Source: Cladopsammia gracilis
Taxonomy: Eukaryota; Cnidaria; Anthozoa; Scleractinia; Dendrophylliidae
Reading direction: 5' to 3'
Assembly: GCA_022457155.1 (NCBI GenBank)
Contig: JAJGOT010000205.1
Location: 1,142,501-1,206,500 of the forward strand
DNA length: 64,000 nt
A program made the position numbers and the translations under genes. Shown here in pieces: positions 1 to 12,117 of this stretch. Below the pieces are notes generated by a model, which saw only the letters and a program-made list of their open reading frames with translations, was not told the origin of the DNA and searched no databases. Each line of letters begins with the position of its first letter. Position 1 is the stretch's first letter.

Positions 1-2351
1 CCTTTGGATTTGATGTGGACTTCAAGCTCAAACCACCAACAAGACGAGGGATTCTTTCAGTCGTCAGTTCTGTTTATGACCCCCTCGGTCTCGTCTCACC
101 CTTTGTGTTGTCAGCCAAACAGTTGCTTCAAACAGTTGCTTCAAGAGACAGCCCTATTCCCGCAGACCATAAAGTTCGTTGGGAGCGTTCGATGGCGGAT
201 CTCCCAAAGTTATCGCAGTTTTCCATTGAACGCTGTGTTATACCGGCTGGGTTTCACCTTTTCTCGTCCAGTCAGCTGCATCACTTTTCAGATGCCCCTG
301 AGGTCGGACTGGGATCGGCTTCCTATCTTCGCCTCGTCAACAACCAAGGTGATGTCCATTGCTCCTTTCTTTGTGCAAAGTCAAGGGTTACACATCTGAA
401 AACGGTTACTATCCCGCGCCTCGAGTTGTCCGCTGCAGTAATCTCCGTCAAACAAGACAAAGTCTTAAAGAGAGAAATAAAGATACCAATCAGCGTCCAG
501 TCCATGTTCTGAACGGATAGCACCGCAGTTTTACGCTATGTCAAGAACGAGACAAGGCGGTATCAGACCTTCGTAGCCAATCGGGTTGCAGTTATTCGCG
601 ATGGCTCCGAGCCCCGACAATGGAATCATGTTAGCGGCGACATGAATCCCGCTGACGACGCATCTCGAGGATTGGCAGCCGATGTCTTCCTTCGTCAAGG
701 GCGTTGGTTAATGGGGCCGGAATTCCTTTGGAGACCCGAACACATGCGGCCAATGCAAGAAAAAGAATTTAGCGAAGTCCCTGAAGAAGATCCTGAAGTG
801 AAAAGGGAAGTTACAGCATGTATATCCTCACTAGGCAATACGAGCGGTCGTCTGTTAGATTATTTCCAGAAATGTTCTTCCTGGCTCCGCCTAAAGAAAG
901 TCGTTGCCTGGCTCTTGCGTTACCGTGACAACCTGCTAAAAGTGAGTAAGATTGACAAGTCGAAGCGCGAAGCCTCGAAATACATCACCCTAGAGGAGAT
1001 GGAGAGAGCGGAGAGAGAAATTCTGAAGCATGTACAGATAAGGGCTTTCCCTGTGGAATTCAACCATCCCAGGAAAGAAGTAAAGAAGAGCAGTCGCTTG
1101 TACAAGTTTGATCCGCTCGTTGTAAATGGTCTGCTATGCGTTGGTGGCCGGTTGCGCAAAGCATCTTTACCCTTGGAGTCAAAGAATCAGATTATTCTCC
1201 CGAAAGAAGATCACGTGACAAGATTGGTTATTGACCTTTATCACAGAGTTTGCGGTCACTCTGGCAGAGAGCATGTCTTAGCTCTAATTCGACAGAAGTT
1301 TTGGATTACACAAGGAAGTTCCGCCGTAAAAGGTGTCCTCGCAAAGTGTGTCATCTGCCGTCGCCGACAAGCGCCCCCCTTGCTCTCAGAAAATGGCTGA
1401 CTTACCAGAAAGTCGCGTTTTGCCCGAGAAGCCACCCTTTACATCAGTCGGCGTAGACTATTTCGGTCCCTTTCAAGTTCGTCGTGGACGTAGCCTCGTT
1501 AAGAGATACGGAGTAATCTTTACCTACTTAGCCATTCGGGCTGTACATATTGAAGTGGCACACAGTCTGGACACAGATTCGTTCCTGCTGGCCCTGCGAC
1601 GATTTATTGCCAGGAGAGGCCAAGTGAAAGAAATACACTCAGACAATGGAACGAGCTTCACCAGTGGTGAGCGAGAGCTGCGTGACGCTATTTCAGATTG
1701 GAATCATGAGAAGATTCATAATTCACTGTTACAGAAGAACATCAAGTGGTCCGCCAACCCTCCATATGGCTCCCATTTTTGCGGCGTCTGGGAGAGATGC
1801 ATTAGAACCGTTCGGATGATCCTGCAAGCCTTACTGCGAGAGCAATTACTAATGACGAAAGTTTGGCCACCTTAATGTGCGAGGTCGAGAGTATCATGAA
1901 TAGCCGACCCATAACAACCGTGTCCAGCGATCCAAATGACATGGAGCCCTTGACGCCAAATCGCCTATTATTGATCAAATCAGAACCCCCCTTGTCTCCT
2001 GGTATTTTCAAGAAAGAAGACTCCCTCTCGCGTCGTCGATTGAGGCAAGTTCAATATCTTGCAGATTTGTTCTGGAGAAGATGGAGCAGAGAATACCTCC
2101 CCATTTTGCAACTTACACACAAAAGTGGGTGCACCCTCAAAGGAATTTGGCAGTTGGAGATGTTGTTCTCGTCGCGACCGAAAATTCGCATCGCAATTCA
2201 TGGCCATTATGAAGAATTGTTAAAACCTTCCCAGATAAGAGAGGATTCGTTCGCCGAGCAAACGTGCGCATCAAGTCAGCTGTTTCTGAGGCTTTGCCTT
2301 CTGGTTGAAGAAGAACGTTCAAGTAGAGAGATTTTGGACACTAAGATCTAA
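1..2351 (+). pseudogene. BEL/Pao retrotransposon pol, 3' part, decayed
   Basis: This is the end of a BEL/Pao-type polyprotein whose 5' part lies outside the window. Frames change near 510, 1335 and 1865, and again near 2100. In order there is an RNase H-like stretch (about 270-400, motif FSDAPEVGLGSASYL), a linker, an HHCC integrase zinc-binding region (about 1220-1370, LYHRVCGHSGREH and CVICRR), a retroviral integrase core (1455-1800, with [15 protein letters not shown] and VWERC supplying the D, D and E), and the DUF5641-type C-terminal region (1870-2100, [21 protein letters not shown]). These signatures together are typical of the BEL/Pao family. The several frameshifts make it a dead copy. 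Its job would have been reverse transcription and integration of its own cDNA. Confidence 0.9.
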
Positions 2352-2587
2352 GAGACATTTAATTGAATGTTTAATTAAGCCCTTCATTTTAGGATGCGTA
2401 ATCTGCATTGTACGCGATTAGAGAGAAGGTTCTGCGTTTCTTTTCCAATTTTCGCGTGTTTCGTTAGATTTTACGAGACTGTACTTATCGTTTTCAATAG
2501 TTATCAGACATTACATTGTGTTTAGATCCTAATTTATGTGTTTGTTTTAAGTGATTCGCTTATTGGTCTCACACTTAGGAGCCGGGA

Positions 2588-3406
2588 TGTTGGATCTAAA
2601 CACCTATAGGCCGTGTTTTCACGAGCGATTTTCCAAGTCGCTGAGCGAGTGACAGTCGGAAATCTCGTGGAAACAGTTGCTTGTCCAACTCGCTTAAAGT
2701 TAAGCGAGTTGGCGAACTACAATAGAATTCTCATTAAATTTAAGCCACCAAACCAGGTCGCTTAAGCTTGTCGGCAATTAATTTCGGCCAATCACATTTC
2801 GCCAGCGTTCAAACAACAAAGAAGGGCATTGTATTGTCGTTCTTTTGTGTTCTAATTTTCTATTGTTTTAACAAAAGAAAATATATCGCGCATGGTATAA
2901 GAAAAATGAATAAAGTTCTGTCCGTGAAAACACATAAATTTTTTAAGCTGCTTAACGCGGTCAGTAAACAAATCACCTACAGGAATGTTAAGTGAGAAAA
3001 ACCGCCTCGTGAAAACACAGCCATATACAATCATGTCACTAATTAGGTTTCTCTTGGGTATTCAGCATACCTTGCATGTAGGCTCATTAGCATTTTGCTA
3101 TGTAGCGGTGTTAAGTTTTTCTTTAGTTTGTCAGTTTTATTTTCCACCGATGAGTTCAACGATACGCCTCGCGCAGTACATTAGCCTCTAGCGGAGTTCT
3201 CTAAGTTCTTCTACAGCGCCGTAAGCAATTTTCAATCTCATCTCAACTCATCTTATCTTCTCTCATCTCATCGCATCGTACTTATGTCATACATCTTACT
3301 CGACTGATTATTCAATTGTCAACTCCGATTTGGAAGAATAAAAATGAGCGTTAAATTTTGTTGCTGTGAAGGACATTTGTCAAGAAGTTCGCCTCCGGCA
3401 GTTACA
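2588..3406 (+). repeat. probable 3' LTR of the BEL/Pao element
   Basis: About 240 bases after the end of pol, a TGTTGG start follows a purine run (GGAGCCGGGA). The block ends in CA at 3406 and contains AATAAA at 3337-3342, as expected for an LTR polyadenylation signal. The 5' LTR is outside the window, so the limits cannot be confirmed by comparison. A short inverted-repeat element appears to be inserted inside it. Confidence 0.4.
2607..3027. mobile_element. MITE-like inverted-repeat element inside the LTR
   Basis: The start (GGCCGTGTTTTCACGAG near 2609) and the end (CTCGTGAAAACACAGCC near 3007-3022) are imperfect inverted repeats of about 17 bases, flanked on both sides by TA-rich sequence (TATA). 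It has no coding capacity. A TA duplication would fit a Tc1/mariner-type non-autonomous element. Confidence 0.5.
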
Positions 3407-5827
3407 AATATTATAGGTTAAACAATTTTTTATACCATTATATAAATAAAGATCAATTCAAAACAAAGGAAATTTTGTGAAGGCAATTTTATTTGTAACA
3501 GTATGTGTAACTGGCAGGTGTCATCATTTCTACCTAATGCAGCCTGAATGATTTGGGAGTGGGAGGGAAGGAAAGTATTCCAAAAAAAAAACAAAATAAC
3601 AATAATTTTCTTTTAATGAAAAGGAGAAACCCACAGAATAATAAAAAGATTACATGACTGAGGCCGTAATAGCCTTTAACTTTTTCAAAGGTTCGGGGGG
3701 ACACTTGTCCTTGTGGGGGGAAACTCCCTTGTCAGGAGTCCTTACCATTGATCACAATGCCACAAAAATCTCCCTATTTGCTAATTACACTTATTTCCCT
3801 GACAAGAGTGACACAACTTAGCTCTCAAACAAGTGACAGTAATGCAGAAAATAAGGTCACAAAAAGAAATAAAATCCAAAACAAATCAAATCTATACAAG
3901 CCCTACGGTTTCTTTCAGGTCTCCTCGCCATCTGCTCCTGTTAAATTTGTAATTCTACTATGTAATGTAACTTCATTGTGTGAAATGGTGAAATAAATAA
4001 TCAAATTAAATTATCAAACTTGACTAGTACCCCCACCCCGAAGAAAAAAATTAAAATAGGAATAGCGAAGCATAAATGGTATGTCTCTTATACAAAAAGC
4101 TGAATATCGTTGTTGTTGAGGTCGTTTTTACAAAAGGGGTGATAAGAGGCAAAACAATCCAAGCATAAATCAGGCAGTTTTGTTGTTACCTTTCAAGTAA
4201 TATTTTATATTGGCTGTCTTTGTTGATCCCTCCCCCTTCACTGGAGTTTCATCACATGCGCTGCAAATCCCTCCTTTTTCCTCCGTGTCTGACCCGTATT
4301 CTTCGTCAGAATCGCTTGTTTCTTCAAGGATTTCAGAACCTCCACAGTAGCATCGAACAAAATTGTGAAAAATACCGGCAGTTTCTTGGTGTTGCAGATG
4401 GTGTGATCACCAAATGACGTAAAACAAAATATTCAAAAGACTCTGAACAATACCTACACAACAACACAAAAAGCTAACCAACAATGGCTTCCGCAACACC
4501 AAGAAACACCCAAAATACCCTTGCTCTTCAGATACGCTGCAACATCTTTCGCGGATCGAGATGTTTTTCTCTCCGGCGGTCTCCTGGGAAGGAGACTGCA
4601 GCTTGTATCACTTTGCTGTCGCTTCCACAATCCATCCAGCTTCTTTTGGCTTATCCAGGTCCAGTTGAGTTATGGAACCCTCTCCACCAGCAGCCGAGCA
4701 TCGTACTTGCAAGAACACGACATGTTAGCATGTTCCGTAAGATTCGCTTTAGTTCCTTTATGCGGACTATTTACAGTATGTTGACAAAAAAGAGTATTTA
4801 CAAATGCTATGATACAGTGGCGATATAAAAAATGAAGTTTAAAGAAGAAAATATACACAAAATTGTATAACGGATGAAGAATATTGAACGTTTCGAAATG
4901 TGGTTTACCATAGACAGTAATGGCGAGCGAAGGCAATCGTGGAATACGCGAAGTGACTCGCACACACGCGCGAGACTAATGAGTAATGTGATCTGCGCAT
5001 GGTATTCTCTAACAAAAGGACTGTTGTGTCATTGTTTTTGTTGGTTGCTAGGGAGTTTGCCTTTGTTTGGACTAAAAGGCTCGAAACACCCACGCAATAC
5101 GTCGTTTCACTCGTTTGAACCACGCAAAGCGTGGCCCAGAAAGCAACCCAGCCTCCGAAGTGGAAATACAACATGGCGGATCGATTTGGACGAAACTGAC
5201 AGAATTCGACGCCATTTTAGCTTCCCTGTGACAAAATGCAAGATATTTTGAACAAGAAAAACTCAATGCTGACGTAATTTGGCATAGTTTATAAGCACAA
5301 ATAAAGTAATCACCCCGCACTTAGCCGCAAATAAACGTTGCTTTCGACAGATTTAGAAGACGCCATTTGCTTACTTTTAATATGTGTTAATTATTAACAC
5401 AGGAATTAGTGTTAAACTGGGCTAAGTCACATTTAAATTATTTTCTTCTCAATAGTTTTTAAAACAAAAATTATAGCCATTTGATAAAGAGAAAAATAAA
5501 AAATACAAATAACTGATTTTTATATCTCTTGTGAGGTATCGAATTTCACCCACTTCCGGGCCCAAAATGCAAATTTTGATTGCAGATTCGAATTCTACGA
5601 TAAAAATTATGTAATAACTTCTTCCATGGCATTTTCAACAGAGTCGAACAAATGTGTCGTTTTTGTAAGCTTTTTAGCCAATTGTACCAATGTATGGGAA
5701 GTTGCTCTCCCTCCCCAGGTGGTCACGTGACCTAGTTCCCAGTGTTTTTCTTATCCTCCAAGGCTAGTTAGTTCCCAATGTTTCTCGGGTGTAATCCGGA
5801 CATCCGGACACCACGGCACGACGGCAA
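3407..5827. other. no supported gene
   Basis: A 2.4-kb stretch of AT-rich sequence. The open frames here are short, lack recognisable domains and overlap on both strands. I see no RNA gene and no clear repeat boundary. Confidence 0.5.
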
Positions 5828-6013
5828 TAGGCCATTTGCACGATGGCGTCATTTGAATACAACTACCAGAATTCATTTCGTTTTTCCTTTCTTATTTAAA
5901 TTTTGTAATCCCAGTGCGGTTTAAATAACAAAAGCCCTAATTTGCACTACAAAACAAAAAACTGAAGGATTCTGGTAGTTGTAGTTAAATGACGTCATCG
6001 TGCAAGTGGCCTA
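5828..6013. mobile_element. 186-bp TA-flanked MITE
   Basis: The two ends form long inverted repeats: TAGGCCATTTGCACGATGGC at the left and the complement at the right (GTCATCGTGCAAGTGGCCTA), continuing inward through CTACCAGAATT / TTCTGGTAGTTG. TA borders both ends, consistent with a TA target duplication. It is non-coding. Confidence 0.75.
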
Positions 6014-6041
6014 TAACGGGATGAACTTCGTCATCGCTTAA

Positions 6042-6397
6042 TACAGCCATGCTCCGTCACGCGTAACCAGGATCCACAAGACTGAAATGAACATTTGAAT
6101 ATTTCTTTGTAAAGTCCGAGATTTCAATGAAACCTTGAAGATCTCTCTGGAAAACACTTTGAAAATCACGAGTTAACGGAAAAATAACTTCGCTACACGC
6201 ATAAAAAACCTAATATTGTTCGGATATGTAACATTTCAAACAAAATGATATTTTGTTGCTCTTTGTTTCCGAAAATGCGGTAAAATTCTCACGGGAATTC
6301 CGAATCTCGGAATGAATTTACAAAACCAATGCGTAAACTTGAAAACTCCATTCAAATTTTCAAAAATACTGGTCACGCGTGACGGAGCATGGCTGTA
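6042..6397. mobile_element. 356-bp TA-flanked MITE
   Basis: The left end TACAGCCATGCTCCGTCACG is mirrored at the right end by CGTGACGGAGCATGGCTGTA. The repeats extend inward to about 28 bases with few mismatches (ACCAGG / CTGGTC). TA borders suggest a Tc1/mariner-type element. It abuts the outer end of the long inverted repeat described next. Confidence 0.75.
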
Positions 6398-7596
6398 AAA
6401 ACAGGCAGAACCAGGCAGGAGGTCATAATACTCAAATCACCGATTTCGCTCAAACTTGGCACAAAGATTGAGGGTCATGAGTAGATACATGTACTAAAAT
6501 ATCAGGTCAAAAATTTGTATTCTCTCTGAGCTGTAGGGTCCCCCCCCCCCCCCCCCCCGAAAAATGGCCATTTGGCACAAATTTATGCATTTTAATTAGC
6601 TAAATTTAGTCGTGTGGTAAGACAACAAAAACAGCAGCCTGGAAGTAAAAACTACTAAATAGTATTTTATATTGAAAAGAGAAAATAATTGGACAATTAT
6701 AATCTTTTGATATTGATCAGTCTTGTAGTAAAATGTCTTATTGGAATCGGTTGCTTTAATTTGTTGCTTTCCCAATACCGTAAGTGAAGGGCATGTTTGG
6801 TCATTTTCACGAGAAGATCTTAGTATCTCCAATGGGCAACAAGCTAACAACGTAGTTTTAACACTAGAAGTAAGAAGTATCTTTATGCTTACGAAAAATA
6901 TAATAATTTTTTTGGGCAACTACATAGCTTTTTAGTATGAAGGAATTTTTGCACCTCACTCAACGATTTATACGTTTTTCTGGCGATTTCATCAAAATTC
7001 GGTAATGAAAAAACGTAGTTTAATTTTAATGAAATTGCAAGAAAAAGACATCAAATGTTCAGCTAAGCTTCATTCTGCTTATAACAATCCTAGAATTAGC
7101 GGAAAAACCTTTTTGAAGCACATTTCCAGGGGCGTAGCTACCTGTACGCACGTACGCACGTGCGTACCTGAAAAAGTCGAAAAACGAGAAAGATTTTTGG
7201 GACTTGAGGGTGGGGGGAGGAGGTAGGGGAAGTGTTTGAAAACAGTGATTGTGCGTGCCTCTGAAAAAGTCCTGGCTAACCTCTGATTTCATGAAGTTTG
7301 TAAATGAGGGTTTCATCTGTCTTACTTCATTTTCAATGCAAAAAACCAATGGGACACTTCTCTCTACAATAACTCTGAATTTTACTTTCAGGCACAATAA
7401 GGAACACGCAAAAAGCATAGGCTGATACATACATGTCATTTAAGTGCTTCGGACTCATTGTTAGGGTCCATTGCGATCCGGCCAAATCCAGTATATTTTT
7501 AAAAAGTTCGATCTCTTAAATAAATTCAGCTCTTCGTCGATATTTATCGTGCAGTTCATCGCTGTTGACTTTGCTATGAGAATATTCATTGACACC
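6398..7596. repeat. long inverted repeat, left arm, first part
   Basis: This sequence is repeated in reverse complement at about 58990-59815. Examples are the block around 6940-7060 (ATTTCATCAAAATTCGGTAA) against 59235-59290, and 7490-7596 against 58990-59110. The arms are mostly alike, with small indels and a homopolymer of 19 C at 6540-6558 where the right arm has a short G/T-rich run. A roughly 350-bp insertion at about 7128-7484 is absent from the right arm. The arm breaks off at the gypsy LTR and resumes at 56003. Confidence 0.8.
7128..7484. mobile_element. insertion in the left arm, possibly a hAT-type remnant
   Basis: The right arm runs straight from the sequence matching 7127 to that matching 7485, so about 357 bases were added here or lost there. 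The segment starts CAGGGGCGTAGCTAC, a beginning often seen in hAT-type elements. I find no clear inverted copy at the other end and no clean duplication. The open frames within it have no recognisable domain. Confidence 0.35.
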
Positions 7597-7770
7597 CGTA
7601 AAGGTGCTTTATAACAAGGAGTCCAAAGTAGCGAAACAACGCACGTTTATTCTCTATACATGCTTCGTTCTACTGATCCTACAACCTCGTGCTCGCACAT
7701 CCGGGAATCCTAGGCTACACAATACCCCACCATATTTGGTAGCAGCACTATATATGGTAACGGCACCACA
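7597..7770 (-). repeat. gypsy 3' LTR
   Basis: The 174 bases match 55829-56002 with only a few differences. The outer dinucleotide has decayed from TG to CG. Immediately inside lies the complement of a polypurine tract (7771-7783; purines on the minus strand), which marks this as the 3' LTR of a minus-strand element. Confidence 0.92.
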
Positions 7771-7943
7771 TCCCTCTCCTCCCTGGAGAGTATTCCGTAC
7801 ACCGAGGCTAATCAACTATGAATTGAACGAAGAACATAACATGTCCAAAAGTAAACCTAACTGAAAACGGAATAAAGTAACAGAAAGTGTCCGGGTCCCT
7901 AAAAACCTAAAGTCCTTATAGAAGAGTTCTCATGCAAACAGTG

Positions 7944-8892
7944 TCAGTCAAGAACATAGTCAGCAAACTTGGTTGGGCGTGCTCGCGCACGCCTGGGGTA
8001 GCGTCTCGCAGGCGCATCACTGGCCTGCGACGGAGGACCATTACCGTAAGGGCACTCTTGCTCTTCATAGGAGGCCTTGAAGTCGGGCACGCTCTTGAAG
8101 AACGAAGTATTTCTTGTAATAGGGACGCCTTCAGCATCTTCTGCAATGACCATGGACCCTTTGGTCCGGACGACAGTCCGCGGTACCGGGTTATACGGTG
8201 TGTCGCCTTTCCTCTTTGTCTCATCTCTCTTGACCAGTACAATATCGCCTTCTTTGATAGCCGACGGCTTAACGTACTGCTTGTTGTCCGCGTGCTCCTT
8301 CATTTTAGCCTTCGCTGCCTGATATCAGCGTCTGAGCAGGGTCTCGTTACCTCAGGTAGCTTTGTCTTCATTGGCCTGCCAAACAGTGCTGTCGCCGGTG
8401 CAACTCTTGTAGTGCTGTGCGGCGTAGCGCGGTAGTTCCTCAGCATTCTGTTTAACTCTTGCTTGTAGTTCTGGTGCTCCAACTTTGCTGTCTTTATGAC
8501 CTTTTTCACGGTGCGCACAAATCTTTCTACTTCTCCGTTGCCCCGCGCCCACTTTGGGGTCACTTTCCGATGCTTAAAGCCAAGGTCATCTGCAAATGCT
8601 GTAAACTCCTTGCTGTTGAACGGGGGCCCGTTATCCGATTTCACTACGCCAGGGACTCCAAACTCTGAGAACACCTTGTCGAGCTTCGGTATGACCGTTG
8701 TCGCGACAGTCGATTTCACAATTTCCACTATGGGTACCTGGAGTAGTCGTCAGTAATCAGAAGGAGATACTCTTTGTTTGGGATCTCAGCAAAGTCAACA
8801 CTAACTTCTTTCCAAGGCGCTGCTGGGAGTGGCGACATCTGCAAGGGTTCTCTCTTGCATTCAGGAGTAGCAATCAGGCACACTTCACATGA
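7944..8892 (-). pseudogene. gypsy integrase core and C-terminal region
   Basis: Minus-strand fragments encode the second half of an integrase zinc finger (CEVC near 8885), then the catalytic core with DFAEIP and SDNGPPFNSKEF supplying the aspartates and GEVERF the glutamate. A C-terminal region with a VKRDETKRKG-like segment and a basic PARRYPRRARARP tail follows. The frame changes around 8300 and 8740. The product would insert gypsy cDNA. About 25 residues between this piece and the upstream zinc finger are missing at the site of a LINE insertion. Confidence 0.88.
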
Positions 8893-8894
8893 CT

Positions 8895-9017
8895 TCACTT
8901 AAGTAGTAGTAGTAATAGTAGTAGTAGTAGTAGATCCTTATTTAAACTCGGTTAAAAATCTTCAGTTACACCAATAGTATTTTAATTACAATCATTTATA
9001 AAAATTAAAATAACTAT

Positions 9018-9054
<37 letters not shown>

Positions 9055-9790
9055 TGTTTCAAGTGCGCGGTTCATTTCCTTCTTAAACTGCCCAATTGAT
9101 CAAATCGCCCTAATATTTTCAGGAAGAGAATTCCACAGTAAGGCACCGCTATAGCCAAAGCTTACGGAAAGAATCACGCAGGTCATAGTCTGTGTGCCGC
9201 TCACTGAACAAATCATGCAAGTACACTGGGGCTAACCCGTTAAGGGATTTAAACATCATTATAGCTTTCTGCTTTCTTCTTCTTAATGATAGGTGGTCCC
9301 ACTTCAAAGTTTCAAGAAGCAGGCTTGAGTTTACCTCACAGTTGGCTTGCAGAATAACCCTAACTGCTCGGTTTTGCTCTTTTTGTTGTTTCTCGCAAAG
9401 ATAAGAACTCAATCCATCCCAAACCGGGGCACAGTAATGGAAATGAGGTTGGATTAAAGCGTTATTTATTTGTACTGCAGTGGACTGAGAAATGAGGGAC
9501 CTAATGCGCCTCAGAGCACCTATTGCCGAGGATATCTTTCTGCATAGTTCTTTGATGTGATTAGACCATGAAAGTCGGTCATCAATAATTAAACCTAATG
9601 ATTTGGCATGCTCAACTCTATAAATTGGATGGCCATCTAGTTGGATATTAATCTCACTACAATTTTCTGCAAGAAACTTTTGACGAGTACTAATCACCAT
9701 AAACTCAATTTTCGCAATGTTTAGACTAAACTTATTTGCTTTTAGCCAGCTATAATATAAATATTGCTCTGGTAACAGAAAGTTAGTCTT
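8895..9790 (-). mobile_element. 5'-truncated non-LTR (LINE) fragment
   Basis: The minus strand encodes the C-terminal part of a non-LTR reverse transcriptase (LKANKFSLNIAKIEFMVIS, then HAKSLGLIIDDRLSW, QPHFHYCAPVWDGLS and FKSLNGLAPVYLHD), a pattern common to CR1/Jockey-like elements. Its 3' end is a GTA/TAC microsatellite at 8902-8933. The flanks share a TTCAC-type motif that may be the remnant of a target duplication. It interrupts the gypsy integrase gene. Confidence 0.85.
8902..8933. repeat. (AGT)n microsatellite at the LINE 3' end
   Basis: About ten imperfect AGT units. Position and composition fit the simple-repeat tail used by several LINE clades in place of poly(A). Confidence 0.8.
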
Positions 9791-10707
9791 CACAAGCCCT
9801 TGGTGGCCTTCGTGTGCGAGGTTGATCACGTGGTCTTGTAGACTTTTCGGGACGACAATGCGGGTTCCACGTAGAATGAGGTTGCCAGACGCACTTACGG
9901 TGAGCTCATCCTTCACCTTCTCGAGAAGGCGAAACTCAACGGCATCAACTCAAGGACGTCTGATTTCATGGTGCCAACTGCCTCTCATAATAGCATCTGC
10001 TACAGCTTGCAAAATTGCATCATCCTGAGTGGCTGTTTCTAATTCTTGTGTCTTCAAGGCTTTGGGAGTAGAGGAGGTTGCGAGGAAGCTGACGTACTCC
10101 TCTGCGACTTTCTGCTGCCGGCTTGTTTCAGCTCCATGCTCGGCTGGGTGACGCGATAGGTAGTCTGCAGGATTAACTTCTCCTCTTCGATACTAAATTG
10201 TGATCTGGTACGGCTGAAGTCGTAGAGCCCACCTCTCGATTCTTGCAGGTGGCTTGGAACTCGGATTGCCATAGATAGACGCTAGGGTAGACTGTAACCG
10301 GTTTCCCTTAAATGTACAGGTGTAGATGTTCACAAGCCCAAACTACAGCGAGGGCTTCGCGCTCTGTTTGGCTGTACCGCTGTTCGGTTGCTGTAAGAGA
10401 GCGGCTTGCATGGGTGATAACATGACTGTCCCCAGTGTTCGGGTCCACTTGAGAGAGAATGGCTGCTAAGTCGACTGGACTTGCATCAACAGATATCTCC
10501 GTATCCTTCTCTGGAGCAAAGTAGGCAGTGACGGGTGCAAGATATTCTTTCAACTGGCTGACTGCGTGGTCATGTTCTTCTGTTCAACACCACGGTTGGT
10601 CCTTGTGGGTGAGCTTGCGCAGGGGCTCTGTCTTGGTAGCGTAGTCAGGGATGAACCTTGAACAGTAGTTTGTCATCCCCAGAAGGCTGCGTACTTCTGA
10701 TGCTGTC
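9791..10707 (-). pseudogene. gypsy pol: RT thumb, RNase H and integrase zinc finger
   Basis: On the minus strand, 10707-10560 resumes the reverse transcriptase (VRSLLGMTNYCSRFIPDYAT) directly after the Polinton insertion. RNase H follows at 10553-10308 (ISVDASPVDLAAILSQ, with EREALAVVWACEHLHLYI), then a linker with a frameshift. An HHCC zinc-finger start lies near 9840-9800 (HEGHQGLVKT). The reading direction and domain order match the pieces at 53.7-55.7 kb. Confidence 0.88.
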
Positions 10708-10713
10708 GACGGT

Positions 10714-11114
10714 AGTAGTAGTATAAGCCCACATGGGCAAATTTATGCATTGGGTTCTGATTGGCTAATAGGTCAAAATCCGGCCATCTGATTGGTGGAA
10801 TCGTACCACGTGACTTTTTCGCATATCATTATTTGCGTGGGATAATTTATGCAAACGCGCTTGGATCCACGCAAAGAACAATGGCTGACATAATATTCGC
10901 GCATGAACCCCATGCGCAATTGAAACTCCTTGGAAGAGGGTACGGGAGGGGAGATGAGCACAAAGCTTGCTGAAGTTTGCCCAAGTTTGTGCAAGCTTGT
11001 CCCAGCTGGTTATGGATGACAGTGAGCTTAAAGAGTACTTTGAGAAAACAAAACAACAAGTTTGATGTACGTTTTGAAAGGTGTTTTATTAAAACAACCA
11101 GATAACTGAGAGCA
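10714..11114. repeat. Polinton A left terminal inverted repeat
   Basis: Pairs with 50788-51185 plus the last three bases at 53684-53686. Similarity is high but imperfect, with small differences such as CCCACATGGGC against GCCCCTGTGGGC. It contains a segment with CACGTG and two octamer-like ATTTGC-type motifs. Confidence 0.9.
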
Positions 11115-11198
11115 TCACAGCTTCAAACGTTTGTAACAAATTCAACTATATGTTGCGTCGGGTCCTAGAGACTGCAACTGTGAAAAGAAATTACATGA

Positions 11199-11770
11199 TC
11201 AATTTGTCAGAGAAAGTTTTTGAATGCAACTAACAACAGAGTCTATGTCCATTGGTCTTTCCTCTTTTCTTTCTAGTCTTTCTGGACATTCTATATGAAA
11301 TAACCCCTTGATTCCATTTGGCCCTTCATAGATAGCGCGAATGATTCGATTCTGAAGATCACCATCAAAGCCATCTAGTTACAACGAAGTAAGATACATA
11401 CTGGTCCAAGGGAACTTTGGGAGCTCTGAAAGATAAGATTCCCACGACTTGCCTAGCTTTAATCCAAGAACACTGCATACACTTTTGACTGTCTTCACGA
11501 CAAGGTCGAGGTCAATTTTCTCCAAAACGTCTTCTCGATAAAACATCCACGCATCGTCATTGTCCATCATCAGACACGAATGTTGTCTTTGACTTGGATG
11601 TTGAACGGCGCACCCGTTGCACTGATTCAGCTATTCTTCTTGAATGAGTTCGTCAAACATCGCTGCATAAGAAAGGTGAAACACATGTCCCATAAGACCT
11701 GCTATTCTTTGTCGTTCCACTTTGTCAACTTCATCCATGGTCAGAAGGAGCTTTGAGCTTAATTCAACGC
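11199..11770 (-). pseudogene. cysteine-rich conserved Polinton protein, A copy
   Basis: Clearly homologous to the intact plus-strand gene at 24989-25603 in Polinton B; for example DDAWMFYREDVLEKIDLDLV and FPWTSMYLTSL are shared with small changes. The motif CNGCAVQHPSQRQHSCLM suggests a zinc site (C-x2-C ... H-x2-C). Two in-frame stops (TAG before the CNGC motif, TAA after MYLTSL) show decay. It lies next to the terminal repeat and is transcribed toward it. The function is unknown to me; presence in both elements of the nest argues for a real viral/transposon gene. Confidence 0.8.
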
Positions 11771-12073
11771 AATTCAGACTTGATCAAGTGACTCTTGTAA
11801 TGGTCATTTGTCAGTCACCCCCTTTCATCATCTGCATAATTAAAGGTGTAATATGTAAAAGTGACGTCATCCCACAAGACAATGGGTTAAGAGGGCTTTC
11901 CCAAGCACAGCCAAGGATGCCCGAGCTTGTTCAATCTTATTAGGTCATGTCGCTTATAAATGTTAATATGAGCGTTATTTTTCCTAATAGGGAAAATAAA
12001 AAGTATGGGATTAGCGGTAACTTTCCGTATTATGAATTAGCAATATTTCCCTTATTAGGTCATACTGCTTGAC

Positions 12074-12080
12074 TATATAA
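12074..12080 (+). promoter_or_regulatory. TATA box upstream of the SLOG-like gene
   Basis: TATATAA lies about 40 bases before the first ATG (12118) of the next plus-strand gene. The spacing fits a core promoter. Confidence 0.5.
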
Positions 12081-12117
12081 GTGTTGTGCTGTGGTTGTAT
12101 AGAGTTTATGACAAAAC

